Below, piece by piece: positions 8,528 through 16,535 of a stretch of DNA of 64,000 bases. The notes under the pieces are model-generated. The model was not told the DNA's origin, did no database searches, and saw only the letters and a list, made by a program, of their open reading frames with translations. Source of the stretch: Verticiella alkaliphila (GTDB taxonomy: Bacteria > Pseudomonadota > Gammaproteobacteria > Burkholderiales > Burkholderiaceae_B). The stretch covers positions 1 to 64,000 of the forward strand of contig NZ_JADCNH010000008.1 in assembly GCF_018904615.1 (NCBI RefSeq), in the 5' to 3' direction. Position numbers and translations under genes: made by a program. The number at the start of each line of letters is the position of its first letter. Position 1 is the first letter of the stretch.

Positions 8528-8636
8528 GCCGCGCCCCCACCGCGCGTCATGAGCGTGCACGCTGGCCGCGCGCCCCCGCGGTCGAACGCGCGGCAACCCC
8601 CTGATCGACCAGGGAAATTCGCCAGCAATCTCACAC

Positions 8637-8652
8637 TGGCATGGATCTCGCA
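8637..8652 (+). promoter_or_regulatory. Sigma-54 (RpoN) promoter for nirB
   Basis: TGGCATG-GATC-TCGC matches the -24/-12 consensus TGGCACG-N4-TTGC at 9 of 11 defined positions; the essential GG (8638-8639) and GC (8650-8651) are present at the required 12-base spacing. Transcription would begin near 8663. This implies control by a nitrogen-status enhancer-binding protein such as NtrC. Confidence 0.65.
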
Positions 8653-8663
8653 TAAAGACGTCT

Positions 8664-8715
8664 GCCCCGGCGAGTGATCGCCCCGGCCCACAATTCGACG
8701 AATGGCAATGGCGCC
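8664..8715 (+). promoter_or_regulatory. Candidate ANTAR-protein target RNA (two hexaloop hairpins)
   Basis: Hairpin P1 has stem GGCG/CGCC (8669-8672 and 8679-8682) around the six-base loop AGTGAT, extended beyond a 2x2 internal loop by GCC/GGC (8664-8666 and 8685-8687). Hairpin P2 has stem GGC/GCC (8704-8706 and 8713-8715) around the six-base loop AATGGC. Both loops have A at position 1 and G at position 4, the hallmark of RNAs bound by ANTAR antiterminators. P2 shares bases 8710-8715 with the left arm of the terminator, so the two are mutually exclusive. The stems are short, and no folding was computed. Confidence 0.6.
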
Positions 8716-8742
8716 CGGACCGCATGGTTCAGGGCGCCTTTT
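8710..8742 (+). terminator. Leader (attenuator) terminator before nirB
   Basis: GGCGCCC (8710-8716) pairs with GGGCGCC (8732-8738), followed by TTTT (8739-8742) and more T-rich sequence. It lies between the predicted transcription start near 8663 and the nirB ATG at 8783, so it should stop transcription unless disrupted. Its left arm overlaps hairpin P2 of the candidate ANTAR target. Confidence 0.75.
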
Positions 8743-8782
8743 CGTTTGTCTTCGATGGACTGCGTACGGACGAGCCGAGACC

Positions 8783-11344
8783 ATGAACCCCTTCACTTCC
8801 CCATCTCCACTGCCCACCCTGGTCGTCATCGGCAATGGCATGGTCGGCCATCACTGTGTCGAGCAGCTCGTGGCCCAGGGCGCGCTCGCGGCCTATCGCA
8901 TCGCGGTGTTCGGTGACGAGCCCCGCCGCGCGTATGACCGTGTGCACCTCTCGGAATACCTGTCCGGTCGCGATGCCGAATCCATGGCGATGTGCGCGGC
9001 AGACTTCTATGACCAACCCGGGCTCACGCTGCACCTGAACGAGCCCGTGCTGCAGATCGACCGCCAGCGCCGCGAGATCGTCACCGCGCAAGGCCGCTAC
9101 GCCTACGACACGCTGATTCTCGCCACCGGCTCCTACCCCTTTGTCCCACCCATTGCCGGCGCAGAAGGCACCTCGCGTCTGCTGTATCGCACGCTGGACG
9201 ATCTCGATGCCATTCGCGAAGCGGCCCAGGGCGCGCGGCGCGGCGTGGTGGTCGGCGGCGGGCTGCTCGGACTGGAAGCCGCGAATGCGTTGCGCCTGCT
9301 GGGCCTGGAGGCCCACGTGGTGGAGTTCGCCCCGCGCCTGATGCCCGTGCAGCTCGATGACCTGGGCGGCGCCGCGCTCAAGGCCCGCATCGAAGGGCTC
9401 GGCGTGCATGTGCACACCTCGCGCTCGACGCAGAACGTCAAGGAAGGCGTGCGCTATCGCTGGCGCCTGAACTTCACCGACGGCGAGCCGCTGGAGACGG
9501 ACGTGGTGGTGTTCTCTGCCGGCATCCGCCCCCAGGATGCGCTCGCCAGGGCCGCGGGACTCGCGATCGGCGCGCGCGGCGGCATCGTGATCGATGAAAA
9601 CTGCCGCACCAGCGATGCGCACATCTACGCCATCGGCGAATGCGCCGTCTTCGACGACATGGTCTATGGCCTGGTCGCCCCGGGCTATCAGATGGCACGC
9701 ACGGTGGCCGCGCAGGTCTGTGCCGCCGATCCGCTGCCCTTCACCGGCGCGGACATGTCGACCAAGTTGAAGCTCCTGGGCGTGGACGTGGGCTCCATTG
9801 GCGACGCGCATGGTGCGACGCCGGGCTCGCGCAGCTACCGCTTCATCGACGAGACCCAGTCGAGCTACCGCCGCCTGGTGGTGTCCGAGGACGGCAAGCG
9901 CATCCTGGGCGCCGTGCTGGTGGGCGACAACAGCTATTACGACACGCTGCTGCAGTACGTGCAGAACGGGATTGCCGCCCCGGCAGACCCCGCCGGCCTC
10001 ATCCTGCCCGTGGGCGACGGCGCTCCCGCGCTGGGCGTGGACGCACTGCCCGACACCGCCACGCTGTGCTCCTGCCACAACGTCACCAAGGGCGCGGTGT
10101 GCGCCGCGGTGGACGGCGGCTGTACCGACCTGGCAGGCATCAAGGCCTGCACCAAGGCGGCCACCGGCTGCGGCGGCTGCGCAGCGCTCGTCAAGCAGGT
10201 GTTCGAGCACGAACTGGCGGCGCGCGGCGTGACCGTGGACAAGAGCCTGTGCGAGCACTTCGCCTACACCCGCCAGGAGCTCTACGACATCGTGCGCGTG
10301 CACGGCATCGAGACGTTCTCCGACCTGCTGGCGCAATACGGCCGCGGGCACGTGGGCTGCGAGATCTGCAAACCCGCGGTGGGCTCCATCCTGGCCTCGT
10401 GCTGGAACCGCCCCGTGCACGAGGCGCATCTGGTGCCGCTGCAGGACACCAACGACACCTTCCTCGCCAACATGCAGAAGAACGGCACCTACTCGGTGGT
10501 GCCGCGCGTGCCAGCGGGCGAGATCACGCCGGACGGCCTCATCGCGATCGGCGCGGTGGCCAAGAAGTACAAGCTCTACACCAAGATCACGGGCGGCCAG
10601 CGGATCGATCTCTTCGGGGCGCAGCTGCATGAGCTGCCGGACATCTGGTCCGAGCTCATCGCCGCGGGCTTCGAGACCGGCCACGCCTACGGCAAATCCA
10701 CGCGCACGGTGAAATCCTGCGTGGGCAGCACGTGGTGCCGCTACGGCGTGCAGGACAGCGTCGCCATGGCCATCGCCATCGAGCACCGCTACAAGGGCCT
10801 GCGCGCGCCGCACAAGCTCAAGTTTGCCGTGTCCGGCTGCACGCGCGAGTGCGCGGAAGCCCAGAGCAAGGACATCGGTGTGATCGCCACGGACCGCGGC
10901 TGGAACCTGTACGTATGCGGCAATGGCGGCATGCGGCCGCGCCATGCAGAGCTCTTCGCCACCGATCTGGACGATGAGAGCCTCATCCGCATCATCGACC
11001 GCGTCCTGATGTTCTACATCCGCACGGCCGACAAGCTGCAGCGCACCTCCGTGTGGCGCGAATCGCTCGACGGCGGGCTCGACTACCTCAAGGCCGTGGT
11101 GCTGGACGACAGCCTGGGACTGGCCGCCGAGCTCGAAGCCCAGATGCAGCTGGTCGTGGACCGCTACGAATGCGAGTGGGCCAACGCCATCGACGACCCC
11201 GAGAAGCGCAAGCGCTTTCGCACCTTCGTGAACGCGCCGGGCGGCGATCCGGACATCCAGTTCGTCGACGAGCGCGGCCAGCCTCGCCCGGCCCGTACCG
11301 ACGAGCGCCGCGTGTTTCCCCTCATCGAGGAGTCCCTGTCATGA
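8783..11344 (+). CDS. nirB: Nitrite reductase [NAD(P)H], large subunit
   Basis: NirB reduces nitrite to ammonium in the cytoplasm using NAD(P)H. The 853-residue protein has the N-terminal FAD-binding motif VVIGNGMVGHHCVE (about residues 13-26), an NAD-binding motif VVVGGGLLGLEAAN near 155-168, a BFD-like [2Fe-2S] region with CSCHN...CGGC (from about 430), and the sirohaem/[4Fe-4S] region with CVGSTWCRYGVQDS and SGCTRECAEAQ (about 648-695). Length and domain order match assimilatory NirB/NasD. The start at 8783 is chosen because the family N-terminus begins here; 27 in-frame codons upstream encode the leader terminator. It overlaps nirD by four bases. Confidence 0.96.
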   Translation: MNPFTSPSPLPTLVVIGNGMVGHHCVEQLVAQGALAAYRIAVFGDEPRRAYDRVHLSEYLSGRDAESMAMCAADFYDQPGLTLHLNEPVLQIDRQRREIVTAQGRYAYDTLILATGSYPFVPPIAGAEGTSRLLYRTLDDLDAIREAAQGARRGVVVGGGLLGLEAANALRLLGLEAHVVEFAPRLMPVQLDDLGGAALKARIEGLGVHVHTSRSTQNVKEGVRYRWRLNFTDGEPLETDVVVFSAGIRPQDALARAAGLAIGARGGIVIDENCRTSDAHIYAIGECAVFDDMVYGLVAPGYQMARTVAAQVCAADPLPFTGADMSTKLKLLGVDVGSIGDAHGATPGSRSYRFIDETQSSYRRLVVSEDGKRILGAVLVGDNSYYDTLLQYVQNGIAAPADPAGLILPVGDGAPALGVDALPDTATLCSCHNVTKGAVCAAVDGGCTDLAGIKACTKAATGCGGCAALVKQVFEHELAARGVTVDKSLCEHFAYTRQELYDIVRVHGIETFSDLLAQYGRGHVGCEICKPAVGSILASCWNRPVHEAHLVPLQDTNDTFLANMQKNGTYSVVPRVPAGEITPDGLIAIGAVAKKYKLYTKITGGQRIDLFGAQLHELPDIWSELIAAGFETGHAYGKSTRTVKSCVGSTWCRYGVQDSVAMAIAIEHRYKGLRAPHKLKFAVSGCTRECAEAQSKDIGVIATDRGWNLYVCGNGGMRPRHAELFATDLDDESLIRIIDRVLMFYIRTADKLQRTSVWRESLDGGLDYLKAVVLDDSLGLAAELEAQMQLVVDRYECEWANAIDDPEKRKRFRTFVNAPGGDPDIQFVDERGQPRPARTDERRVFPLIEESLS

Positions 11345-11685
11345 ATGCCGTTGCCTCCCCTGAAACCCTGGCCTGGCAACGCCTGTGCGCGCGTCAGGAT
11401 CTCGTCCGCGGCTCAGGCATCGTCGCCTTGCTCGACGGCCAGCAGGTGGCCGTCTTCCAGACCCCGGACGGCGCCGTCCACGCCCTGGAGAATCGCGACC
11501 CGCGCTCCGGTGCGAACGTGATCGGCCGCGGCCTCATCGGCCAGGCAGGCGACGTCCTGTACGTGGCTGCCCCTCTGTACAAGCAACGCTTCGGGCTTGC
11601 CGATGGCGTCTGCCTGGACGACCCCACGCAGCGGCTTCGCACCTGGCGCGTCCGCGTGCAGGGCGACGTCGTCGAGATCGCCTGA
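11341..11685 (+). CDS. nirD: Nitrite reductase small subunit
   Basis: This 114-residue Rieske-fold protein is the small subunit of the NAD(P)H-dependent nitrite reductase. It shows the family pattern: VALLDGQQVAVFQTPDGAVHALENRDPRS, then IGRGLIGQAGDVLYVAAPLYKQRF and a terminal WRVRVQGDVVEIA. The Cys and His ligands of true Rieske clusters are absent, as is normal for NirD. Its start codon overlaps the nirB stop (ATGA at 11341-11344), indicating translational coupling. Confidence 0.95.
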   Translation: MNAVASPETLAWQRLCARQDLVRGSGIVALLDGQQVAVFQTPDGAVHALENRDPRSGANVIGRGLIGQAGDVLYVAAPLYKQRFGLADGVCLDDPTQRLRTWRVRVQGDVVEIA

Positions 11686-11724
11686 CCCTATCCCCTTTCA
11701 TCCCGCAGCACTCAGGAAACGCCC

Positions 11725-12537
11725 ATGTCCTACCTCGTCCCCTCGGAATTTGCCACCAAGATGGTGGATGCTGGTGAATCCAAGCTCACCATGGCCACGC
11801 GCGACGCGCTGATCCGCGCGTACATGGCTGGCGCCATCCTGGCGCTCGCGGCCGTGTTCGCGGTCACGGTCACCGCGCAGACGGGCTATCCCATCCTGGG
11901 CGCCATGCTCTTTCCCGTGGGTTTCTGCATCCTGTACCTCATGGGCTTCGATCTGCTCACCGGGGTCTTCGTGCTCACGCCGCTCGCCTGGTTCGACAAG
12001 CGGCCGGGGGTCACGCTGTCGGGCATCCTGCGTCACTGGGGCGTCGTGTTCGTCGGCAACTTCCTGGGCGCGCTCACCGTGGCCTTGCTCATGGCCATCG
12101 TCTTCACCTACGGCTTTTCCACCGACGGCGGCAAGATCGGCGAGATGATCTCGCACATCGGCGAGGACCGCACGCTGGGCTACAAGGAATACGGTGCAGC
12201 GGGCATGCTGACGATCTTCATTCGCGGCGTGCTGTGCAACTGGATGGTCTCGCTGGGCGTGGTGGGCGCGATGATCTCCACCACGGTGGGCGGCAAGGTG
12301 ATCGCCATGTGGATGCCGATCATGCTCTTCTTTGCCATGGGCTTCGAGCATTCGGTGGTGAACATGTTCTTGTTCCCCTTCGGCCTCATCATGGGCGCGG
12401 ATTTCTCCATCATGGACTACATGATCTGGAACGAGCTGCCCGTGGTGCTGGGCAACCTCATCGGCGGCCTCACCCTGACGGGCCTCACGCTCTACACCAC
12501 CCACGTGAAGACCGCGCCCAAGCGCGCCTTTCCCTGA
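11725..12537 (+). CDS. nirC: Formate/nitrite (FNT) family transporter, NirC-like
   Basis: The 270-residue protein has about six membrane helices and FNT-family signatures, including the ILGAMLFPVGFCILYLMGFDLLTG segment and, after the cytoplasmic loop, LCNWMVSLGVVGAM with HSVVNMFLFPFGL, which contains the conserved pore His-Ser/Asn pair. FNT channels pass nitrite or formate. Its place directly after nirBD makes nitrite the likely substrate and nirC the best name. Co-transcribed, 39 bases after nirD. Confidence 0.9.
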   Translation: MSYLVPSEFATKMVDAGESKLTMATRDALIRAYMAGAILALAAVFAVTVTAQTGYPILGAMLFPVGFCILYLMGFDLLTGVFVLTPLAWFDKRPGVTLSGILRHWGVVFVGNFLGALTVALLMAIVFTYGFSTDGGKIGEMISHIGEDRTLGYKEYGAAGMLTIFIRGVLCNWMVSLGVVGAMISTTVGGKVIAMWMPIMLFFAMGFEHSVVNMFLFPFGLIMGADFSIMDYMIWNELPVVLGNLIGGLTLTGLTLYTTHVKTAPKRAFP

Positions 12538-12571
12538 TCGGACCCGAGCCGGTCCGCCGGCCTTCTTTGCC

Positions 12572-14293
12572 ATGAGCCACACGCTGCGCGTCACCCTGGG
12601 TCAGCACGCCGACCGCGGCCGCAAGCCCGTCCAGCAGGATTTCCACGGCGCCTGCGTGCCGCTCGAGCCACAGCTTGGCAGCAAGGGGATCGCCCTGGCC
12701 GTGGCCGACGGCATCAGCAGCAGTGACGTGAGCCACATCGCCAGCGAGACGGCGGTGGCGAGCTTTCTGTCAGACTACTTCAGTACGCCCGATACGTGGT
12801 CGGTCAAGACGGCGGTGCAGCGCGTGCTCGCGGCCACCAATGCGTGGTTGTACGCGCAGACACGCCAGAGCGAGCACCGCTACGACCGCGATCGCGGCTA
12901 TGTCTGCACCTTGAGCGCCCTGGTGTTGAAGGCGACGAGCGCGCATCTCTTTCATGCGGGCGACACCCGGATCTATCGCCTGCGCGGCGGTTCGCTCGAG
13001 CCCCTGACGGCCGATCATCGCGTCTCCGTCGCCCCCGGCCAGAGCTATCTGGCGCGCGCCATGGGACTGGGCCCGCATCTGGAACTCGATTACCAGGCGC
13101 ATGCCCTGGACGTGGGCGACATCTTCCTGTGCGCCACGGACGGCGTCTACGAGCACCTGAGCGCGCGGCAGATCGTGCGATGCGTGGCCGAACATGGCGA
13201 CGACCTGGATGGGGCTGCCAAGGCTTTGGTCACCGATGCGCTGGCTGCCGGCAGCGACGACAATCTGACAGCACAAATCGTCCGCGTCGATGCGCTGCCT
13301 GCTGCCGACGCGGCCGATCTTCCGGCGCAGTCGAAGCACCTGCCCAGCCCGCCCCTGCTCTCGCCGCGTACGGTGTTCGAGGGCTATCGCATCGTGCGCG
13401 AGATTCACGCAAGCCACCGTAGCCATGTCTATCTGGCCGTGGACGAAGACTCGGGCGCGCAGGTTGCCCTGAAGACGCCATCGATCGACTTGCAGGACGA
13501 CGCAGGCTATCGCGAGCGCTTCCTGATGGAAGAATGGGTGGCCCGGCGCCTCGACAATCCGCACGTCGTCAAGGCCTGGCCCTCGACGCGGTCACGCGCC
13601 CATCTCTACACCGTGAGCGAGTACGTGCCGGGGCAGACGCTGGCCCAGTGGATGCTCGATCACCCACGTCCGGAGATCGCCCAGGTGCGGGCCATCATCG
13701 AACAGGTGGCGCGCGGGCTGCAGGCCTTTCACCGCCTGGAGATGCTGCACCAGGACATCCGCCCGGCCAACCTGCTCATCGACGCCACCGGCACCGTGCG
13801 CATCCTGGACTTTGGCGCGGTGCGCGTGGCGGGCATGCACGATGGCGCCCTGCCCGGCGATCCGGGGCTGCCGCTCGGGGCCACGGCCTACATGGCGCCG
13901 GAGTACCTGCTGGGCGAGCCCGGCACCCAGCGTTCGGACATCTTTTCGCTGGGCGTGCTCGCCTACCAGATGCTCACGGGCCGGCTGCCCTACGGCAACC
14001 AGATCGCGCGCCTGCGCGGGCGCGCAGGGCTGCGTCGGCTCGCCTATGCCAGCGCACAGGACAACGATCGCGCGATTCCCGCGTGGCTGGACGATGTGCT
14101 GCGCCGCGCCGTGCATCCCGACCCGGCACACCGCTACGGCGAGCTGTCGGAGTTCGTGCACGCGTTCCGGCAGCCGAGCCCGACATACGTGCGGCGCAGC
14201 CAGCCGCCCTGGATCGAGCGCGATCCGCTCCTGTTCTGGAAAGGGCTGTGTCTCGCGCTGGCCGTCCTGAACCTCATCCTGCTGGCCACCTGA
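12572..14293 (+). CDS. PP2C phosphatase / Ser-Thr kinase fusion
   Basis: The 573-residue protein joins an N-terminal PP2C-type phosphatase (about residues 1-235: VADGISSSD, FHAGDTRIYRL, LCATDGVYEHL, GSDDNLTAQIV) to a Hanks-type kinase (about 268-535: VALKTP lysine, HQDIRPANLLI catalytic loop, DFGAVRV, YMAPEYLLG), with one C-terminal membrane helix (LFWKGLCLALAVLNLILLA). The kinase glycine-rich loop is poor in Gly (EIHASHRSHVYL) and the HRD motif is HQD, so activity may be modified. Such fusions occur in nitrate/nitrite assimilation clusters of proteobacteria, but their target is unknown to me. Its position between nirC and cobA implies a role in this pathway. Confidence 0.88.
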   Translation: MSHTLRVTLGQHADRGRKPVQQDFHGACVPLEPQLGSKGIALAVADGISSSDVSHIASETAVASFLSDYFSTPDTWSVKTAVQRVLAATNAWLYAQTRQSEHRYDRDRGYVCTLSALVLKATSAHLFHAGDTRIYRLRGGSLEPLTADHRVSVAPGQSYLARAMGLGPHLELDYQAHALDVGDIFLCATDGVYEHLSARQIVRCVAEHGDDLDGAAKALVTDALAAGSDDNLTAQIVRVDALPAADAADLPAQSKHLPSPPLLSPRTVFEGYRIVREIHASHRSHVYLAVDEDSGAQVALKTPSIDLQDDAGYRERFLMEEWVARRLDNPHVVKAWPSTRSRAHLYTVSEYVPGQTLAQWMLDHPRPEIAQVRAIIEQVARGLQAFHRLEMLHQDIRPANLLIDATGTVRILDFGAVRVAGMHDGALPGDPGLPLGATAYMAPEYLLGEPGTQRSDIFSLGVLAYQMLTGRLPYGNQIARLRGRAGLRRLAYASAQDNDRAIPAWLDDVLRRAVHPDPAHRYGELSEFVHAFRQPSPTYVRRSQPPWIERDPLLFWKGLCLALAVLNLILLAT

Positions 14294-14367
14294 ATGGAAG
14301 GCCGATCGACACCCGGGCCGCGCCCGCTTTGCTGCATTCACACACATCCGCTTCTCTGGAGAACCTC

Positions 14368-15132
14368 ATGACTGGCACCGTCTGGCTGGTGGGCGCAGGC
14401 CCCGGCGATCCCGAATTGCTCACGTTGAAGGCTGTGCGCGCGTTAGCGCAAGCCGACGTCGTCCTGGTGGATGACCTGGTCAACCCGGAGATCCTCGCGC
14501 ATGCCCCCACGGCACGCATCGTCCGCGTGGGCAAGCGCGGCGGCTGCCGCTCCACCCCGCAGGCCTTCATCCAGCGCCTCATGCTGCGGTATGCGCGCCA
14601 GGGCAAGTGCGTGGTGCGGCTCAAGGGCGGTGACCCGTGCATCTTCGGCCGAGCGGGCGAAGAGGCGCTGTGGCTGCGCGCGCACGGCGTGCCCTGTGAG
14701 ATCGTGAACGGCATCACCGCCGGGCTGGCCGCAGCCACGGCCTGCGGCATTCCGCTCACGCAGCGCCGCGTAGCCCGTGGCGTGACTCTGGTCACCGCCC
14801 ACACAGAGGACGACGCCACGCCGGACTGGGCAGCGCTCGCGCGCACGGGCACCACGCTGGTGGTGTACATGGGCGTGGCCACTCTGGCCGAGACGCAACG
14901 TCAGCTACTCGCGGCCGACATGCCGGCGGACACGCCGGTGGCCATGATCGAGCGCGCGTCACTGCCCGATCAGCGCGAGACGCGCTCCACGCTCGGCCGG
15001 CTGGCGGCGGACGCCCGGCAGTTCGGCCTGCGCAGCCCGGCCGTGCTCGTGATCGGCGAGGTCGCGGCCTACCAAGTGCTGGGCGAGACCGCCCCCGCCG
15101 CGTCCGAGAAAACCGCGACAATGGCGGCATGA
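14368..15132 (+). CDS. cobA: Uroporphyrinogen-III C-methyltransferase
   Basis: The 254-residue SAM-dependent enzyme methylates uroporphyrinogen III to precorrin-2, the first committed step to sirohaem, the cofactor of NirB. Visible motifs are VWLVGAGPGDPELLTLKA at the N-terminus, DDLVNPEIL, VRLKGGDPCIFGRAGEE and GITAGLAAATACGIPLTQR. It is the stand-alone SUMT form; the oxidase/ferrochelatase domain found in CysG is absent and must be encoded elsewhere. The start at 14368 matches the family. Its stop overlaps the next start by four bases. Confidence 0.94.
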   Translation: MTGTVWLVGAGPGDPELLTLKAVRALAQADVVLVDDLVNPEILAHAPTARIVRVGKRGGCRSTPQAFIQRLMLRYARQGKCVVRLKGGDPCIFGRAGEEALWLRAHGVPCEIVNGITAGLAAATACGIPLTQRRVARGVTLVTAHTEDDATPDWAALARTGTTLVVYMGVATLAETQRQLLAADMPADTPVAMIERASLPDQRETRSTLGRLAADARQFGLRSPAVLVIGEVAAYQVLGETAPAASEKTATMAA

Positions 15133-16394
15133 CCGACGATCACCTGCCCCTGCCGCTGCGCTACCTGCTGGCAGCCCGCCGCAGCGAGCTGCGCGGGCTG
15201 GAGGAACTTGCCCGCACCTGCGAGCTCGTCGGCGTGACCAGCCAGCTCGTACACGCCCTGCAAAAGGAGCGCGGCTACGCCAACCTGTACCTCGGACAGC
15301 CGCATACTCCGCTGCTCAACACACTCAACGGGCTCACTGACGCGGCCCAGGCCCACGAGACACACGTGCGGCACTGCCTGCAGCACGTGGACCCCGCGGC
15401 CGAGCATGGTCCGGATCAGGCGCGCCTGCTGAGCCGCGTGGCAGACGTCCTCTATCGACTGGACGAACTGCCGCGCCTGCGTCGGCGCATCCGCGATCAG
15501 GGCGTCGATGGCGACAGCGCGACCCAGTCCTTCACCCGGCTCATCGCCGCGTTGCTCTCGCTGGTCTTCGAGGCGGCCGACACGGCCCTCGACCCGGAAC
15601 TCACACGCACCCTCGTGGCCTTGTTCAACCTGCTCCAGGGCAAGGAGCTGAGCGGGCAGGAACGGGCCTGCGGCACGGCAGGCTTCAGCGCGGGTTATTT
15701 CACCGACGCCCAGAAGGCGCAGCTGCGGCATCTGGGCGATGCGCAGGAACGCTGCTTTGCGGTGTTCGCCCAGCACGCGGGCGACGACGTCCTGCGGGCC
15801 TGGACACCCATCGCCGCAGATCAGTCCCGAGTGCAGCCGTTGCGCGATATCGCCTGGCGCACGTCGCCTGCACAGCCCGTCGATCCTGGCCTTGCCCAGA
15901 CGTGGTTCGATCTGCTCACCGAGCGCATCGACGCCATGAAGACGGTGGACAACCTGCTCGTGCAGACCCTGCTGCAGCGCAGCCAGGCGCGGCTCGTGCA
16001 GACCCGGCGGGAACTCGAGAATCACCGCGTGTTGTCGCGCCGCCTGGCCGAACAGGTCGACGAGCCGGATTTGCCCCGCGTGTTCAGCCTGCAGGAGCAT
16101 GTGCTGGACGCCGCGCCACAGGATGGCGTTGGCAGCCAGATGGCGCGCTCGCTGCTGGATCTCGTGCAGACGCAGGCGCAACGCCTGCAACAGGTATCGC
16201 ACGAACTCGACGAGGCCCGCAGCAGCCTGGCCGAACGCAAGACGGTGGAGCAGGCCAAGGCCTGGCTGATCCGTCATCTGCGGATGACCGAAGCCGCCGC
16301 CCACGAGCGCCTGCAGCAGGCCGCCATGCAAAGTGGCCGGCGGCTGGCGGATGTGGCGCAGGAGATCCTGACGGAGGCGCGCAAGCAGCGCTGA
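15129..16394 (+). CDS. nasR: Nitrate/nitrite-sensing ANTAR antiterminator (NasR-like)
   Basis: The 421-residue protein has an all-helical N-terminal sensor resembling the NIT domain (ALQKERGYANLYLG, then helices to about residue 300, including the YFTDAQKAQLRHLGDAQERCF region) and a C-terminal ANTAR RNA-binding domain from about residue 362 (RKTVEQAKAWLIRHLRMTE, AAHERLQQAAMQSGRRL, ADVAQEIL). In the characterised Klebsiella protein, ligand binding lets ANTAR bind hexaloop hairpins in the operon leader and prevent termination. A matching RNA leader lies before nirB. It is the last gene of the operon, so its synthesis would depend on its own antitermination. Symbol by analogy. Confidence 0.85.
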   Translation: MTDDHLPLPLRYLLAARRSELRGLEELARTCELVGVTSQLVHALQKERGYANLYLGQPHTPLLNTLNGLTDAAQAHETHVRHCLQHVDPAAEHGPDQARLLSRVADVLYRLDELPRLRRRIRDQGVDGDSATQSFTRLIAALLSLVFEAADTALDPELTRTLVALFNLLQGKELSGQERACGTAGFSAGYFTDAQKAQLRHLGDAQERCFAVFAQHAGDDVLRAWTPIAADQSRVQPLRDIAWRTSPAQPVDPGLAQTWFDLLTERIDAMKTVDNLLVQTLLQRSQARLVQTRRELENHRVLSRRLAEQVDEPDLPRVFSLQEHVLDAAPQDGVGSQMARSLLDLVQTQAQRLQQVSHELDEARSSLAERKTVEQAKAWLIRHLRMTEAAAHERLQQAAMQSGRRLADVAQEILTEARKQR

Positions 16395-16454
16395 TTCCGC
16401 CAGCTGGACTGATCCGCATCATCCTTTGGGGGCACCTGCCCTTCAAATCGCAGA

Positions 16455-16486
16455 GAAAACGCCCCAGCCTGACCGGTCTGGGGCGT
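16455..16486 (-). terminator. Intrinsic terminator of the DUF4214 repeat gene
   Basis: On the minus strand ACGCCCCAG (16486-16478) pairs with CTGGGGCGT (16467-16459), followed by TTTT. It lies 50 bases after the stop of the large minus-strand gene. Confidence 0.8.
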
Positions 16487-16535
16487 CGCCTTGCAGGGTG
16501 CCGAGGTGATGTCCCAGGCAACCCCTACACCGCGT

